From a virus: a stretch of DNA of 64,000 nucleotides. This document shows positions 42,735 to 52,155 of this stretch, piece by piece; within the stretch, counting starts at the first letter, position 1; every line of letters starts with the position of its first letter. Below the pieces are notes generated by a model. It saw only the letters and a program-made list of their open reading frames with translations, ran no database searches and was not told the origin of the DNA. Made by a program: the position numbers and the translations under genes. The stretch spans positions 1-64,000 of IMG/VR virus record IMGVR_UViG_3300049218_000295, one strand, 5' to 3'.

Positions 42735-45700
42735 ATGGGCAAGATTCAAGACAAAGATATTAAATCCGCAGCAGACCTTGCCCTCGAAGGTTTTCCAATA
42801 TCCGACCTCCCCAACGATGATAAGATCTACATCGCTTCACTAGGAAAGACTCTCGCCAACGCCATCACCAGCAACGACCTCCTCGGCCCAACCGGTCCTC
42901 AGGGTACTACAGGTGTTGCCGGAGCAACCGGTCTTGTGGGTAGTCAAGGGACAACAGGCATTCAGGGCGTTACGGGCGTAGCGGGCACCGCAGGCTCACA
43001 AGGTAGTACGGGACTTCGGGGAACCACAGGAGTTGCGGGAAACCAAGGCTCCACAGGCGTTGCCGGAGCAACTGGGGTTCAGGGCAACCAAGGCGTTACG
43101 GGTGTAGCGGGCGTTAATGGTGTAACTGGTGTTGCAGGTGTTAACGGGGCTACTGGTGCCCAAGGAACGACCGGACTGACTGGTACTCAGGGTGCGACTG
43201 GCGTAGCGGGTGTTAACGGTGTAACTGGTGTTGCTGGAATTAACGGGGCTACCGGTGTCCAAGGGACCCAGGGCGCGACGGGTATTGCGGGTGTTAACGG
43301 AGTTACTGGAATCGCAGGCGCGACAGGCGTACAGGGTGTTACCGGAATCCGGGGCTATACCGGCATCGAAGGCACCACTGGCGTTGCGGGAAATCAAGGT
43401 TTAACCGGAACCCAGGGTCTACAGGGTTTAACCGGAGTCTCCGGTTCTAACGGAGTCACTGGGGTGCAAGGCGCAACAGGCGTCGCGGGTGCAACCGGGC
43501 GCGACGGCCCAACAGGTTTTCAGGGAGTCACAGGCGTTCAGGGCTCGACCGGCGTTGCCGGAGCCACGGGATACCAGGGCGTAACAGGAATCCAAGGCCA
43601 AACAGGCGTTGCCGGTATGACCGGCGTTCAAGGTATCACTGGTCTTTTTTCGTCAGCAGGCTATACAACCCAAACTCCAACGGTTCAGAAGTTTCTCACT
43701 GCAACTTCGGGAACGTACACGACGCCATCCAACGTCGCCTATATTATCGTTGAAATGGTCGGTGGCGGTGGTGGGGGCGCACCAGGGGGGACTCAATCTG
43801 TAGCTGCAACTTCGGGGGGAACTACAACTTTTGGCACTTCGTTTTTAAGTGCTACTGGTGGTGGCGGTGGTGGTCAGCCTCCTGGAGGTTCGGGAGGAAC
43901 AGTTTCTATTGGCTCTGGGGCCATTATTCTTGCTCAACTAACCGGAGGCCAAGGTTCTGCTGGCTCTTCGGTGGCGTTTTCTGCAGGCGGCGGCGGAGCG
44001 GCCTCTCCTTTTGGCGGTGCGGGTGGTGGCGGTCAAAACAGTGGTGGTGGCTATTACGGGATTGCGAATACTGGTTCAGGTGCGGGTGGTGGTGGAGCAA
44101 CAGCCACAAATCCTTCCGGCGGTGGTGGTGGGGCTGGTGGATATTTAAAAGTTTTAGTGCCAACTCCAGCGACTTATTATTCATACGCTATTGGTGGCGG
44201 CGGCGCATCTGGCACTGGATCGACCTCTGGCGGAGCTGGTGGTTCGGGCGTAATCATTGTTACCGAGTATTACAACCAGACTGTCGCGTCGGGCATCACG
44301 GTTACAGCTTCGACTCCTCCAACTAAGACTATTTACCTGACTGCTGGCGCGACGGGCACTTACACAACTCCTAAGGGCGTACAGTATATCTCTGTTCGGA
44401 TGGTGGGCGGTGGTGGTGGCGGTGCGGGGTCATCAACAGTAGCTGCAAATGGCGGCAGCGGCGGAACAGGTGGAACTTCATCTTTTGGTACAAACCTTCT
44501 AACTGCAAACGGTGGTTCAGGTGGTGGCGGTGGAGGAGCAGGTGGTGGACCTGGCGGCAGCGCATCTTTGGGGACTGGACCCATTGGGATTGGCGTAACT
44601 GGTGGTAACGGCGACAGTGCGTCAACATCAATCAGTGGTTTTTCTCCTGAAAGCGGCGAGGGTGGATCATCCGCTTTGGGTGGTGGCGGTTCAGGCGGTG
44701 CAATCAATTTTGGGGTCGGGGGCTCAGGAAATCCCAATACCGGCGGTGGAGGCGGTGGAGCTGGAGGCGGAAACATTTCAGGCGGCTCTATCGCAGGAAG
44801 TGGAGGTGGCGCAGGTGGGTACATTGAAGCAATTATTTCAAACCCAAGCGCTACATATTCTTACACAGTAGGCGCAGCGGGCACTGCTGGCGCAGCGGGA
44901 ACCAGCGGTAGTGCTGGTGGAATTGGTGGCACCGGACTCATCGAAGTGACTGAGTACTATACGGCTTATGCGACCGGCGGCTTCTCTGCTGGCGGTGCAA
45001 ACGTCCCCACAGTTCAGAAATTCTTAACTGCTACTTCTGGGACCTACACGACACCATCCAACGTCATCTACATTGAGGTGGAGCTGGTGGGCGGTGGTGG
45101 CGGTGGCTCTGGCTCCGGCACAACTGCTGGAGCAGGCGGCACGGGCGGAAATGGTTCTGCTTCTACTTTTGGTACAAGCCTGTTATCTGCAGGCGGCGGA
45201 ACGGGCGGAACTTGGGCGGGCGCGGGTGGCGCAGGGTCTACATCGACAACAATAAACACCCCCGCTATACAAGTAACCGCCGTAGGCGGAGGATCGGGCA
45301 GCGGAGCCGGAAACTCAAGTTCCGTAGCCCAATCAACAACTCCCGGCGCAGGCGGAAGTTCTTTTTTTGGCGGCAACGGCGGCGGCGGCGACCAAGCAAC
45401 GGGTGTCGGACATAGCGCGGCCTCTAACTCTGGTTCAGGCGGCGGCGGCGCTTTAGGCGCTAACCAAGCAAGTGACTACCCTGGATCGGGTGGCGGCGCT
45501 GGTGCCTACGTGAAAGCCGTCATCACCAACCCTTTGTCGTCTTATTCATGGACGGTTGGTTCAGGCGGTGCGGCTGGGACTGCGGGCTCGGCAGGATATG
45601 CAGGCGGCGCGGGTGGCTCTGGTGCGATCATCGTCACTGAATACTATGCAAATGGAACCGTGGGCACAGCAACTAATGTTACTGGGGTTGTAGCTCAAAT

Positions 45701-46172
45701 AAACGGCGGAACTGGGACCACATCACAAGCCGGTGGCATACTAACAGGAACAATAACTACCCAATCGACCGCCGTCACGGCAACAAGTTATACAACCTTC
45801 AGCAACAGTCCTGGGTTCTCGTTCACACCTGTTGTTAGTGGTACATACAAAATTCGTTGCAACGCCACCGTGGATTGCTACAACTCAAGTTCTAGTGGTC
45901 CTACTGGCGTTGTTAGAGTGTACAACACAAGCGGTGGTGCAAGTTTGCTGGCGGAGTCTGCAGGCTGCATTGCAAATACCGGTTTCAGCGGAGCGTCGGC
46001 CTCTCAGCCGACAATACCTATTGAAAGCTGGTACACCCTTACTGCAGGCGTGGCCTACGTATTCGATGTCCAAGGCAAGGCGGTAACAGACATCTATGGA
46101 GGTAGCGGAACACAATTATATCTAAGTGGAGGCGACGCGCCACTCCATATGTTCGCAGAGCGCATCTTATAG
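42735..46172 (+). CDS. Collagen-like and glycine-rich tail fibre protein
   Basis: 1145 residues. A short N-terminal region (1-50) is followed by about 250 residues of Gly-X-Y repeats built from GVTGVAG, GATGVQG and similar. Then come three repeats of a glycine-rich module, each starting with a Thr-rich strand (ATSGTYTTPSNV or similar) and VEMVGGGGGG-type stretches. The last 150 residues are a beta-rich C1q/TNF-like region (SGTYKIRCNATVD and later VYNTSG). Such Gly-rich modules form polyglycine-II bundles in some phage adhesins (established for S16-type adhesins). Likely the host-binding fibre tip. It follows the collagen-like gene after 4 bases. Confidence 0.85.
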   Translation: MGKIQDKDIKSAADLALEGFPISDLPNDDKIYIASLGKTLANAITSNDLLGPTGPQGTTGVAGATGLVGSQGTTGIQGVTGVAGTAGSQGSTGLRGTTGVAGNQGSTGVAGATGVQGNQGVTGVAGVNGVTGVAGVNGATGAQGTTGLTGTQGATGVAGVNGVTGVAGINGATGVQGTQGATGIAGVNGVTGIAGATGVQGVTGIRGYTGIEGTTGVAGNQGLTGTQGLQGLTGVSGSNGVTGVQGATGVAGATGRDGPTGFQGVTGVQGSTGVAGATGYQGVTGIQGQTGVAGMTGVQGITGLFSSAGYTTQTPTVQKFLTATSGTYTTPSNVAYIIVEMVGGGGGGAPGGTQSVAATSGGTTTFGTSFLSATGGGGGGQPPGGSGGTVSIGSGAIILAQLTGGQGSAGSSVAFSAGGGGAASPFGGAGGGGQNSGGGYYGIANTGSGAGGGGATATNPSGGGGGAGGYLKVLVPTPATYYSYAIGGGGASGTGSTSGGAGGSGVIIVTEYYNQTVASGITVTASTPPTKTIYLTAGATGTYTTPKGVQYISVRMVGGGGGGAGSSTVAANGGSGGTGGTSSFGTNLLTANGGSGGGGGGAGGGPGGSASLGTGPIGIGVTGGNGDSASTSISGFSPESGEGGSSALGGGGSGGAINFGVGGSGNPNTGGGGGGAGGGNISGGSIAGSGGGAGGYIEAIISNPSATYSYTVGAAGTAGAAGTSGSAGGIGGTGLIEVTEYYTAYATGGFSAGGANVPTVQKFLTATSGTYTTPSNVIYIEVELVGGGGGGSGSGTTAGAGGTGGNGSASTFGTSLLSAGGGTGGTWAGAGGAGSTSTTINTPAIQVTAVGGGSGSGAGNSSSVAQSTTPGAGGSSFFGGNGGGGDQATGVGHSAASNSGSGGGGALGANQASDYPGSGGGAGAYVKAVITNPLSSYSWTVGSGGAAGTAGSAGYAGGAGGSGAIIVTEYYANGTVGTATNVTGVVAQINGGTGTTSQAGGILTGTITTQSTAVTATSYTTFSNSPGFSFTPVVSGTYKIRCNATVDCYNSSSSGPTGVVRVYNTSGGASLLAESAGCIANTGFSGASASQPTIPIESWYTLTAGVAYVFDVQGKAVTDIYGGSGTQLYLSGGDAPLHMFAERIL

Positions 46173-46179
46173 GGCTAGT

Positions 46180-48528
46180 TTAAAGCCACTTTGACCAATG
46201 GTCGTCCCAGACGGACTGCCAATCGATACGTTCAGTACCTGCTAACGCTTGGTCACTGCGGAGCTTGTAGTAGTCTTTATCTACGTGAAGTCGAATAATT
46301 TCTTCCATTAAGGCGATTCGGCCTTCTTTAGTGTAGGGGTGCTCTTTTATGATTTTGCCATAAGGGCCTACCGTCGTTGTTAGGGCACCAACATTGGAGC
46401 AGACGATTGGGGTTGCCGAAAGTTGAGCCTCTTTCGCTGTGATACAGTAAGTTTCGGTGAACAGAGTTGGATAGGCCCAAACATAAGCTTTCTTCCACTC
46501 CTTAGCAAGTTCCGGCTGAGAAACCCTATCATGGAAAACCACTGAATCCCCAGCACCCTCAATCAACTTTTCCATTTCGTTGATTCTGCCTAACTCGTCT
46601 GGGTTATTTCGATGCTTTGCAGCCGAAATCCAGTTGAACATTCCATAGTAAACGTGAAGCTTGATTTCAGGAACATGCTGCTTAAGGAATGGTAAGCAAT
46701 ATAAAAGATTGTCCAATCCTCTGTCTGGCGACGAAGAATAATGAAGCCTGCCGTATTCCTTGACACTTAAATCCATTCTCTCGAAAAGTTCCACGTTGAT
46801 ACCATTTGGTATGATAACAATTTTGCTCTCAGGGAGATTGGGATAGTAACTAAGAAGAAATTGCTTGTGCCACTCGGATAAGGCAATGAAACCGTCCACC
46901 TTCTTCAACAGAAAATCGGAGAACATGTTGTTGGGCTGAACATGACTTAGGGCAAAGATATCATGAATCCAAACTAGGACCTTTTTTGCTCTAAGTTTCT
47001 CTGTAATTGGAGACAGGTTTCTTGAAGCTACAAATAAGTCATAGTACTCTTGGTCCGGTTGAAACTGGTTGAAAGGCCGAAGCATTACGCCGTTTTGTTC
47101 TTGCTCGGCATGCTGACCATACATCGTGACTTGATGACCGTTGGCCACAGCGATTTCGGCCAAACGGCCCGCGCAAGTTTCACTCCCACCGATGCCGGTG
47201 GTCTTGTAAGTATTGAGGTCCCAGGTCTCCCAGGCCGGGCCGGTCCAAATCGCGACCCGCTTGACCCGCTTCTGGTTCCGAATCCACTTCTTTTGTAGAA
47301 GAGAATTATTATGCTGATCTTCGACCAGGTGCAAATTGGGGTCTTGGTCCTGCGCGAACTTGCGTGTTCTTCCTCCGAAATGGAAAATGAACGCTGAACG
47401 CGTCCAGAAAGTTTGGACTCCGAGGGATTGGGCGCGATAGGAATAGTCCGCGTCCTCGCCACCATTACTGAAATCCTCAGCCAAGAAGCCAATTTTTTCA
47501 AAAACAGACTTCGGCATCATGGTGCCGTACATCGCACAAAAGGGAACTTGGATAAGAGTACGGTCCGAACTTGGAGTGTACTCACGCAGCAACGTGAGTT
47601 CGCCTGGTGAAAATTGCTCAAGTGCCATTCCGGGGTGCAGTGGATGTGCACCTACTGCTAATGAGTCACGGTGCAACCAACCTTGGTCACAGTTCGAGTA
47701 AGGATTGAGGATAATTTCGTTGTCACCAACGAGTTGAACCATATTGCTTAAGGCATGTTTCGAGACAATCGTATCATCGTTCAACAGCAAAATGTGGGTG
47801 GTTGAAGCGTGGAGCATTTTCAGACCAACATTATTGGCTGCGGAGAAGGAGAGACGATGCGGGCTGTGGTGGATGCGAAGGTTTGGGTGTCTTTCGGTCA
47901 ATTCTCGAACCGCGTGACTGTGGCGAAGGTCAGTATGGGCGCTCGAAACGATTAAAACATTCCGGGACGGGCCTTCGGCAAGTAAAGCTGATTCCGCCGC
48001 ATGAACCACATAATCTACTCGTTCAGAATAATGGGGAATAATGATTTGCAGGAAGTGCTCATCAACCTGAACTGCTGAGATGAAGTGGTTTACCAAGTCC
48101 CGAGGATGCAAATATTTGTTGACAACATCTCGGCCCTCTTTGCCCAGTCTTTGACGAAGCTGAGGGTCATTTTTGAGGGCGAGAGCATGTTCTAGCCAAT
48201 CCGACCGGTCCGAAACTACCAAAGCGTTCTCACCATGACGAGCATATTTGAGATATGCAGGTAACGGGGCCACAATACAAGCCTTGCCTCGACTCCAAGC
48301 TTGACCGAGGCGGTTGACACTCTTGGACGGCTGCATCTCCACTCGTGCTGGGAGAATAATGGCGTCCATACTATCGATGAAAGGTATGAGGCCGTTTACA
48401 CTAAATTTCACGTCGGCATTTGGATGCTCATGGCAAGTGAAGAGCTTGATACCATTCAGCTCGAACTCGTCACGAAATTGGTCCGCCTGCCAAGCGTTAC
48501 CACCATAACCAAACCACCCGCAGCGCAT
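46180..48528 (-). CDS. Three-domain glycosyltransferase
   Basis: 782 residues. Residues 1-150 resemble a truncated GT-B C-terminal half (RLGQAWSRGKACIVAP, GENALVV). Residues 155-400 are a GT2-like GT-A domain: SSAHTDLRHSHA, a DD pair in LLLNDDTIV and a later GGEDADYSYRAQ metal/acceptor segment. Residues 420-780 are a full GT4-like GT-B domain (TGIGGSETCAGRLAEIA, SSSPDRGLDNLL, CITAKEAQLSATPIVCSNVGA). It may build a glycan in several steps, possibly on virion proteins or DNA. It overlaps the 44-residue gene upstream by one base. Confidence 0.87.
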   Translation of the reverse strand: MRCGWFGYGGNAWQADQFRDEFELNGIKLFTCHEHPNADVKFSVNGLIPFIDSMDAIILPARVEMQPSKSVNRLGQAWSRGKACIVAPLPAYLKYARHGENALVVSDRSDWLEHALALKNDPQLRQRLGKEGRDVVNKYLHPRDLVNHFISAVQVDEHFLQIIIPHYSERVDYVVHAAESALLAEGPSRNVLIVSSAHTDLRHSHAVRELTERHPNLRIHHSPHRLSFSAANNVGLKMLHASTTHILLLNDDTIVSKHALSNMVQLVGDNEIILNPYSNCDQGWLHRDSLAVGAHPLHPGMALEQFSPGELTLLREYTPSSDRTLIQVPFCAMYGTMMPKSVFEKIGFLAEDFSNGGEDADYSYRAQSLGVQTFWTRSAFIFHFGGRTRKFAQDQDPNLHLVEDQHNNSLLQKKWIRNQKRVKRVAIWTGPAWETWDLNTYKTTGIGGSETCAGRLAEIAVANGHQVTMYGQHAEQEQNGVMLRPFNQFQPDQEYYDLFVASRNLSPITEKLRAKKVLVWIHDIFALSHVQPNNMFSDFLLKKVDGFIALSEWHKQFLLSYYPNLPESKIVIIPNGINVELFERMDLSVKEYGRLHYSSSPDRGLDNLLYCLPFLKQHVPEIKLHVYYGMFNWISAAKHRNNPDELGRINEMEKLIEGAGDSVVFHDRVSQPELAKEWKKAYVWAYPTLFTETYCITAKEAQLSATPIVCSNVGALTTTVGPYGKIIKEHPYTKEGRIALMEEIIRLHVDKDYYKLRSDQALAGTERIDWQSVWDDHWSKWL

Positions 48529-48662
48529 TATTTAGTCCCCCATGGAGCTTTGCCATGCTCTCTTATGTATGCTTCTCTATAGGCTAATTTTGCTTGTTCT
48601 GAAGTATCAAAATATCCTAAATGGTCTACTTGACGGAACAAGTAATTCAGAATCTCTTTCAT
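48528..48662 (-). CDS. 44-residue AP2-like protein or fragment
   Basis: A small frame from ATG 48660-48662, which overlaps the TGA of the upstream glycosyltransferase gene (ATGA), to a TAA that overlaps the next ATG by one base. This tight coupling on both sides is good evidence for translation. The sequence LGYFDTSEQAKLAYREAYIREHG resembles the second half of an AP2/ERF-type DNA-binding domain, which in phages often accompanies HNH endonucleases. The first half of the domain is missing, so it may be a remnant or a minimal form. Confidence 0.68.
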   Translation of the reverse strand: MKEILNYLFRQVDHLGYFDTSEQAKLAYREAYIREHGKAPWGTK

Positions 48663-50533
48663 AGCCATTCCTCAGCAGTAAATTCAAAGTGGTCTTCGAG
48701 CACCACAGTCCGCTTTTGTGGATAAAGCTTCTGAAGGTGACTTTGTAAGGATTCGGTGCAAACTGTAATAACATCCGCGTACTGAACTCCTTTGTGCTCG
48801 TAGTATTCCCGAGGAAGCTCCTCACAAAGGTCCAGAATTTTCACTTTACCACGGTCGGTCCGACTCAGATAGGGACTAAAGTAGTAGTCCGTCTGGTCTG
48901 GGTCTTCTCCAACTTGAACCACATTGCCGACCACGACCCTGAAGCCTGCCTTAATGGCCGAAAGTTCTAGGTTTCGCTGACGAATACGGTAAGGGCCAAA
49001 AGTGGCATCACCTTCTGCGATTCGAATTTGGGGCTTGGTAGGGTAGGGCTTAACAAAATTGTTAACTTCCTGTCCGTTGTATTTTGCAGGTCCCAAGTAT
49101 TGAATTCCATGAACTATCAAGTCTTCGGCTTTGTTGCTGACTACCCAGACAAAACCACCTGGCTTTACAAAGTTTACCAGCGCTTTGGGATTACCACTAA
49201 CCACTATACCATCAAGGCTCTCAGGATCTAAATTGATGGTGGAGGCGTCATCGACTCTAGTGGAGTCATTGCGCAGCTTCGTGCCACATTCAAGGACTTT
49301 GAGACCACCTTTAGGCTCCACTTTGACTTTAGGGCGTAAACTCTCGAACCAACGGAGGGTGTCGGAGTCCGTAGGGAGTAAGTCTATGACCTTCTGACCC
49401 CATTCGACTGCTTTCTTGATGTCCCCCATTGCCTGATAGCACTCGGCAATCCGACGAGAGGGGTTCCAAGTGTAATATTCCAGACTCAAAACCCGTGGTG
49501 GCGGTGGTGGGGTATCAATGCAGCGTTGGTACCATTTAATTGCGACTTCGAAGTTGTGCAGGTCCTGTTCAACCTTACCCCAGAGCCAATAAGCCTCGGC
49601 CCGTTTGCGAGTAGAGTCAAGATGATAAATCTCCTCTGCCATTCGGACCGCCTCGCGGTGGCGTCCACGAACTTCGTAAGCCTTGCCTAGACGGAAACGA
49701 GCATTGACTTCATCATCATACCAGCGTCCGGGCAAAGTGAGATAGCGTTCGAGGACTTCGATGCCCCTGTCATCAACCATATCGAATAACTCTTTGCCAT
49801 AATAATAGCAAATGCGGGGGTCATTGGGATTCTTGTCGAATTCTTTGGCCAAAATCGTGACATTTCGTCGCGGGTCGATGACTTTACCACTTCGATTGTG
49901 GATCACCTTGAGGTCTTTGTAGTCTCGCTGGCGCATACAGGCGATGTCCACGGTCTCATGCACAGAGCCAATCCAGCGCGGCCCTGTAGAGCGCCTAATA
50001 AAGCGCTCTCGGCCTAACGTCGTTTGAGGGCTGCCATCGGAGAAGCGACTGTAGATGTAATCGAGAAGCCAAGCATCGACGTTGGGGTTATCGAGGAAAT
50101 TGTCCTTAAATTTACGGAGTTCAGCCGGATCAATTTGGTCGTCGCCGTCCAACCAAAAATAGAACGCAGTACCTGGTTTTGCTAATGAAAATGAAAAGTT
50201 CCTGGCTTCTGAAAAATTGTCGACCCACTTAAAATGGTCAATTCTAAGGTTGCTATACTCTTTTTGCAGGCCTTGAAGCACGCTTAAAGTGCCATCAGTG
50301 GACCCAGTGTCCACAACCACAACGTCCTCTATGATAGGACAGACCTGGTGCATGAGAGTTTTTATATTCGCAGCCTCATTTCTGACTATCATGCATAAAG
50401 AAACTGTGTTACCACCGTTTGCAGCATTACCTATAACCACGTTGTTGCTGCCAGAAACGCTTCTGCCGTTCCCAATAACCACATTGTTGTTTCCGGAGAC
50501 AGTCGAATCCCCAATAACCACATTGTTATTCAT
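48659..50533 (-). CDS. GT2 glycosyltransferase with TPR repeats
   Basis: 624 residues. Residues 1-45 hold three NNVVIG-type hexapeptide-like repeats. From about 44, LCMIVRNEAANI, VVVDTGSTDGT and FWLDGDDQID (D-x-D) mark a GT2 domain. Residues 200-390 are helical TPR-type repeats (EAYWLWGKVEQDLHNFEVAIKWYQRC and others). The C-terminal 230 residues look like a second alpha/beta domain of unknown function (LDLCEELPREYY). Likely modifies virion or cell-surface components together with the downstream three-domain enzyme. Confidence 0.87.
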   Translation of the reverse strand: MNNNVVIGDSTVSGNNNVVIGNGRSVSGSNNVVIGNAANGGNTVSLCMIVRNEAANIKTLMHQVCPIIEDVVVVDTGSTDGTLSVLQGLQKEYSNLRIDHFKWVDNFSEARNFSFSLAKPGTAFYFWLDGDDQIDPAELRKFKDNFLDNPNVDAWLLDYIYSRFSDGSPQTTLGRERFIRRSTGPRWIGSVHETVDIACMRQRDYKDLKVIHNRSGKVIDPRRNVTILAKEFDKNPNDPRICYYYGKELFDMVDDRGIEVLERYLTLPGRWYDDEVNARFRLGKAYEVRGRHREAVRMAEEIYHLDSTRKRAEAYWLWGKVEQDLHNFEVAIKWYQRCIDTPPPPPRVLSLEYYTWNPSRRIAECYQAMGDIKKAVEWGQKVIDLLPTDSDTLRWFESLRPKVKVEPKGGLKVLECGTKLRNDSTRVDDASTINLDPESLDGIVVSGNPKALVNFVKPGGFVWVVSNKAEDLIVHGIQYLGPAKYNGQEVNNFVKPYPTKPQIRIAEGDATFGPYRIRQRNLELSAIKAGFRVVVGNVVQVGEDPDQTDYYFSPYLSRTDRGKVKILDLCEELPREYYEHKGVQYADVITVCTESLQSHLQKLYPQKRTVVLEDHFEFTAEEWL

Positions 50534-51308
50534 GCGCCCACTCCCGTCCCAATAGTTTGATGCATAGAACTACGCCCTCTGGTGTGGCTTTGTTGGACTT
50601 CGTAGCATTTGCTTCTTTGGTGATTAGGCGGAGATTGCGGTAGGTTTGGAGTTTGAGAACTTCTTCTGCATTTTGGGCTTGGGAAACTGGTACAATGTGG
50701 TCAATGGAAAGGATTTGAGGGTTGTAACTGATAGTGCCGTTATTGGTAAGGTGGTTCCAAAGAGTGGGATAGTCACATCCAATAATGTCGACCAGACTGG
50801 ATTCCTTAGGGATGCGCCCCTTTTCGAAAACAAGTCGCACTCTTCTCTTAATGTTTTTCTTGAAGCGCAGAAAGGGGTCTTGCTGAACAAGCGACCTGCG
50901 GTATTTGACATGGCAATCCTTGCAATAAACCGCCAGACCGTCCGGTCTGGCGCTATTCTTGTGAAAGTAGAAAGAGTTCCTGTCGCGGTTGCATTTGGTA
51001 CACAGCTTGGTTCCCGGTTCTGTCTGGCCAGCTCTCGACCTAGACTGTTCTAGGGCACAGGTCCTGCAGGTACCTGTTCGTACCTCTGCGACTGGCTTTT
51101 TGGACCGGCACACTGCGCACCAATCGAACCCGGCGGCCCTGAGTGATGCGCGTTCCATTGGAGTAAGTCTTTGTCTCGCGGGCTTGAAAGAAGACAATGA
51201 GACGTATTCTGCCAAGTACAACCACTGACCGCATTCTTTGCAGTTCTTGGAGATTTTGGTAGAAGCGACAGTCTTCTCGCAGTTGTTGCAGTAGGCTATT
51301 CTGCTCAT
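50526..51308 (-). CDS. HNH endonuclease with multiple zinc knuckles
   Basis: 260 residues. N-terminal CxxC pairs (CNNC, CKEC, CAVC, CRTC, CTKC, CKDC) suggest three zinc ribbons. The HNH core is LSIDHIVPVSQAQ....YRNLRLITKEANATKS, and the end, LLGREW, matches the HNH protein at 38650. Probably a free-standing homing endonuclease. It overlaps the glycosyltransferase gene by 8 bases. No good ribosome site before the ATG. Confidence 0.85.
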   Translation of the reverse strand: MSRIAYCNNCEKTVASTKISKNCKECGQWLYLAEYVSLSSFKPARQRLTPMERASLRAAGFDWCAVCRSKKPVAEVRTGTCRTCALEQSRSRAGQTEPGTKLCTKCNRDRNSFYFHKNSARPDGLAVYCKDCHVKYRRSLVQQDPFLRFKKNIKRRVRLVFEKGRIPKESSLVDIIGCDYPTLWNHLTNNGTISYNPQILSIDHIVPVSQAQNAEEVLKLQTYRNLRLITKEANATKSNKATPEGVVLCIKLLGREWAHE

Positions 51309-51396
51309 CTACATTAAGATAAATACGGAGAGATACAAAACTCCAAATTAAACAATAAGCGTCAGTGGCACTTGACAGACGTGCTACACCATTCCA

Positions 51397-51428
51397 CTCA
51401 CGGGCGGTGTCGCTGGCACCCCCGTGAG
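51397..51428 (-). terminator. 12-bp hairpin directly after the exonuclease stop
   Basis: CTCACGGG-(C)-GGTG (51397-51409) pairs with CACC-CCCGTGAG (51417-51428) around a 7-base loop. It begins one base past the stop of the minus-strand exonuclease gene. No T run follows, so it may block 3' exonucleases or pause polymerase. Confidence 0.5.
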
Positions 51429-51429
51429 G

Positions 51430-52155
51430 TCAAACTGTGGGTGGCGCGACGACCTCGGTCACCGTAAATGGGCACTTGCTCCGTTCGTGCTCGAGCAAAC
51501 AGGCCCGGATATTCTTGAACCAAGAACGGGTGTTGTTGTCGTAATAGTAGCCGCGAGTCTTAGCCTCATCCTTGGTGTTGAAGTCTACTCCGGCGTGGAC
51601 TTTAATCATCGGATGACGAGCAAGTTCGATTGCAGCTTTAATATCGTAATGCGAGGCAATGTAGATGGTAGCCATCGAATCAAAAAGACCACGGTGGGCA
51701 AAGTCCAAGGTGTACCGGTGGTCTGCCGCCAAATACTTTAAAGCTCGCATTTTCATCTGCTCGGGATAGGCAAAATCCACCTGGGTGTCCACCCAGGGAA
51801 TTTGAGGCAATTCTCCGACAAGCGCCGTGTACTTTTGCTCAATCATAGCCTTATCGAGCGCAATTCCACCGTGGACGATGACAGCTACCGAGTGCCGAAG
51901 AAGCAGGCCGAGCCGCCCCAAGGCTTGGCCAAGGGGCACTCCAAAGGTTTCAAGCATCTTATCGTCGATACCTGTAAGTTCCGTGATTTCGGGTTTGAGC
52001 GGTGGACAGTTGGGGTCCTGATCATAAATAAGTTCACTTAGGAATGTCACCGGCTTGCGCGTCTCGACATTCCAAAGCACCGCTCCGACTTCGGTAATGC
52101 GGTCCGTGTTCGGGTCAAGGCCCGAAGTTTCTAGGTCCAGCGCTGTAACAAACAT
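51430..52155 (-). CDS. DEDDh-type 3'-5' exonuclease (DnaQ-like)
   Basis: 241 residues. TALDLETSGLDP (Asp7, Glu9) is exo motif I, VHGGIALDKAMI is motif II in altered form (usual His-Asn replaced), and HRGLFDSMATIY is the motif III His...Asp. It would proofread or trim 3' ends; no polymerase domain is attached. The C-terminal 70 residues (HPMIKVHAGVDFNTKDEAK) match the small extra domain seen in related phage exonucleases. Confidence 0.87.
   Translation of the reverse strand: MFVTALDLETSGLDPNTDRITEVGAVLWNVETRKPVTFLSELIYDQDPNCPPLKPEITELTGIDDKMLETFGVPLGQALGRLGLLLRHSVAVIVHGGIALDKAMIEQKYTALVGELPQIPWVDTQVDFAYPEQMKMRALKYLAADHRYTLDFAHRGLFDSMATIYIASHYDIKAAIELARHPMIKVHAGVDFNTKDEAKTRGYYYDNNTRSWFKNIRACLLEHERSKCPFTVTEVVAPPTV

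Noticed and set aside
42890-43650. CRISPR-like array suspicion from short regular repeats
   Set aside because: The repeats are 9-base multiples encoding Gly-X-Y in a continuous frame, without spacers.
44360-45376. Long Pro-rich antisense frames opposite the glycine-rich fibre gene
   Set aside because: Poly-Gly codons read on the other strand give poly-Pro; no start signals and no independent support.
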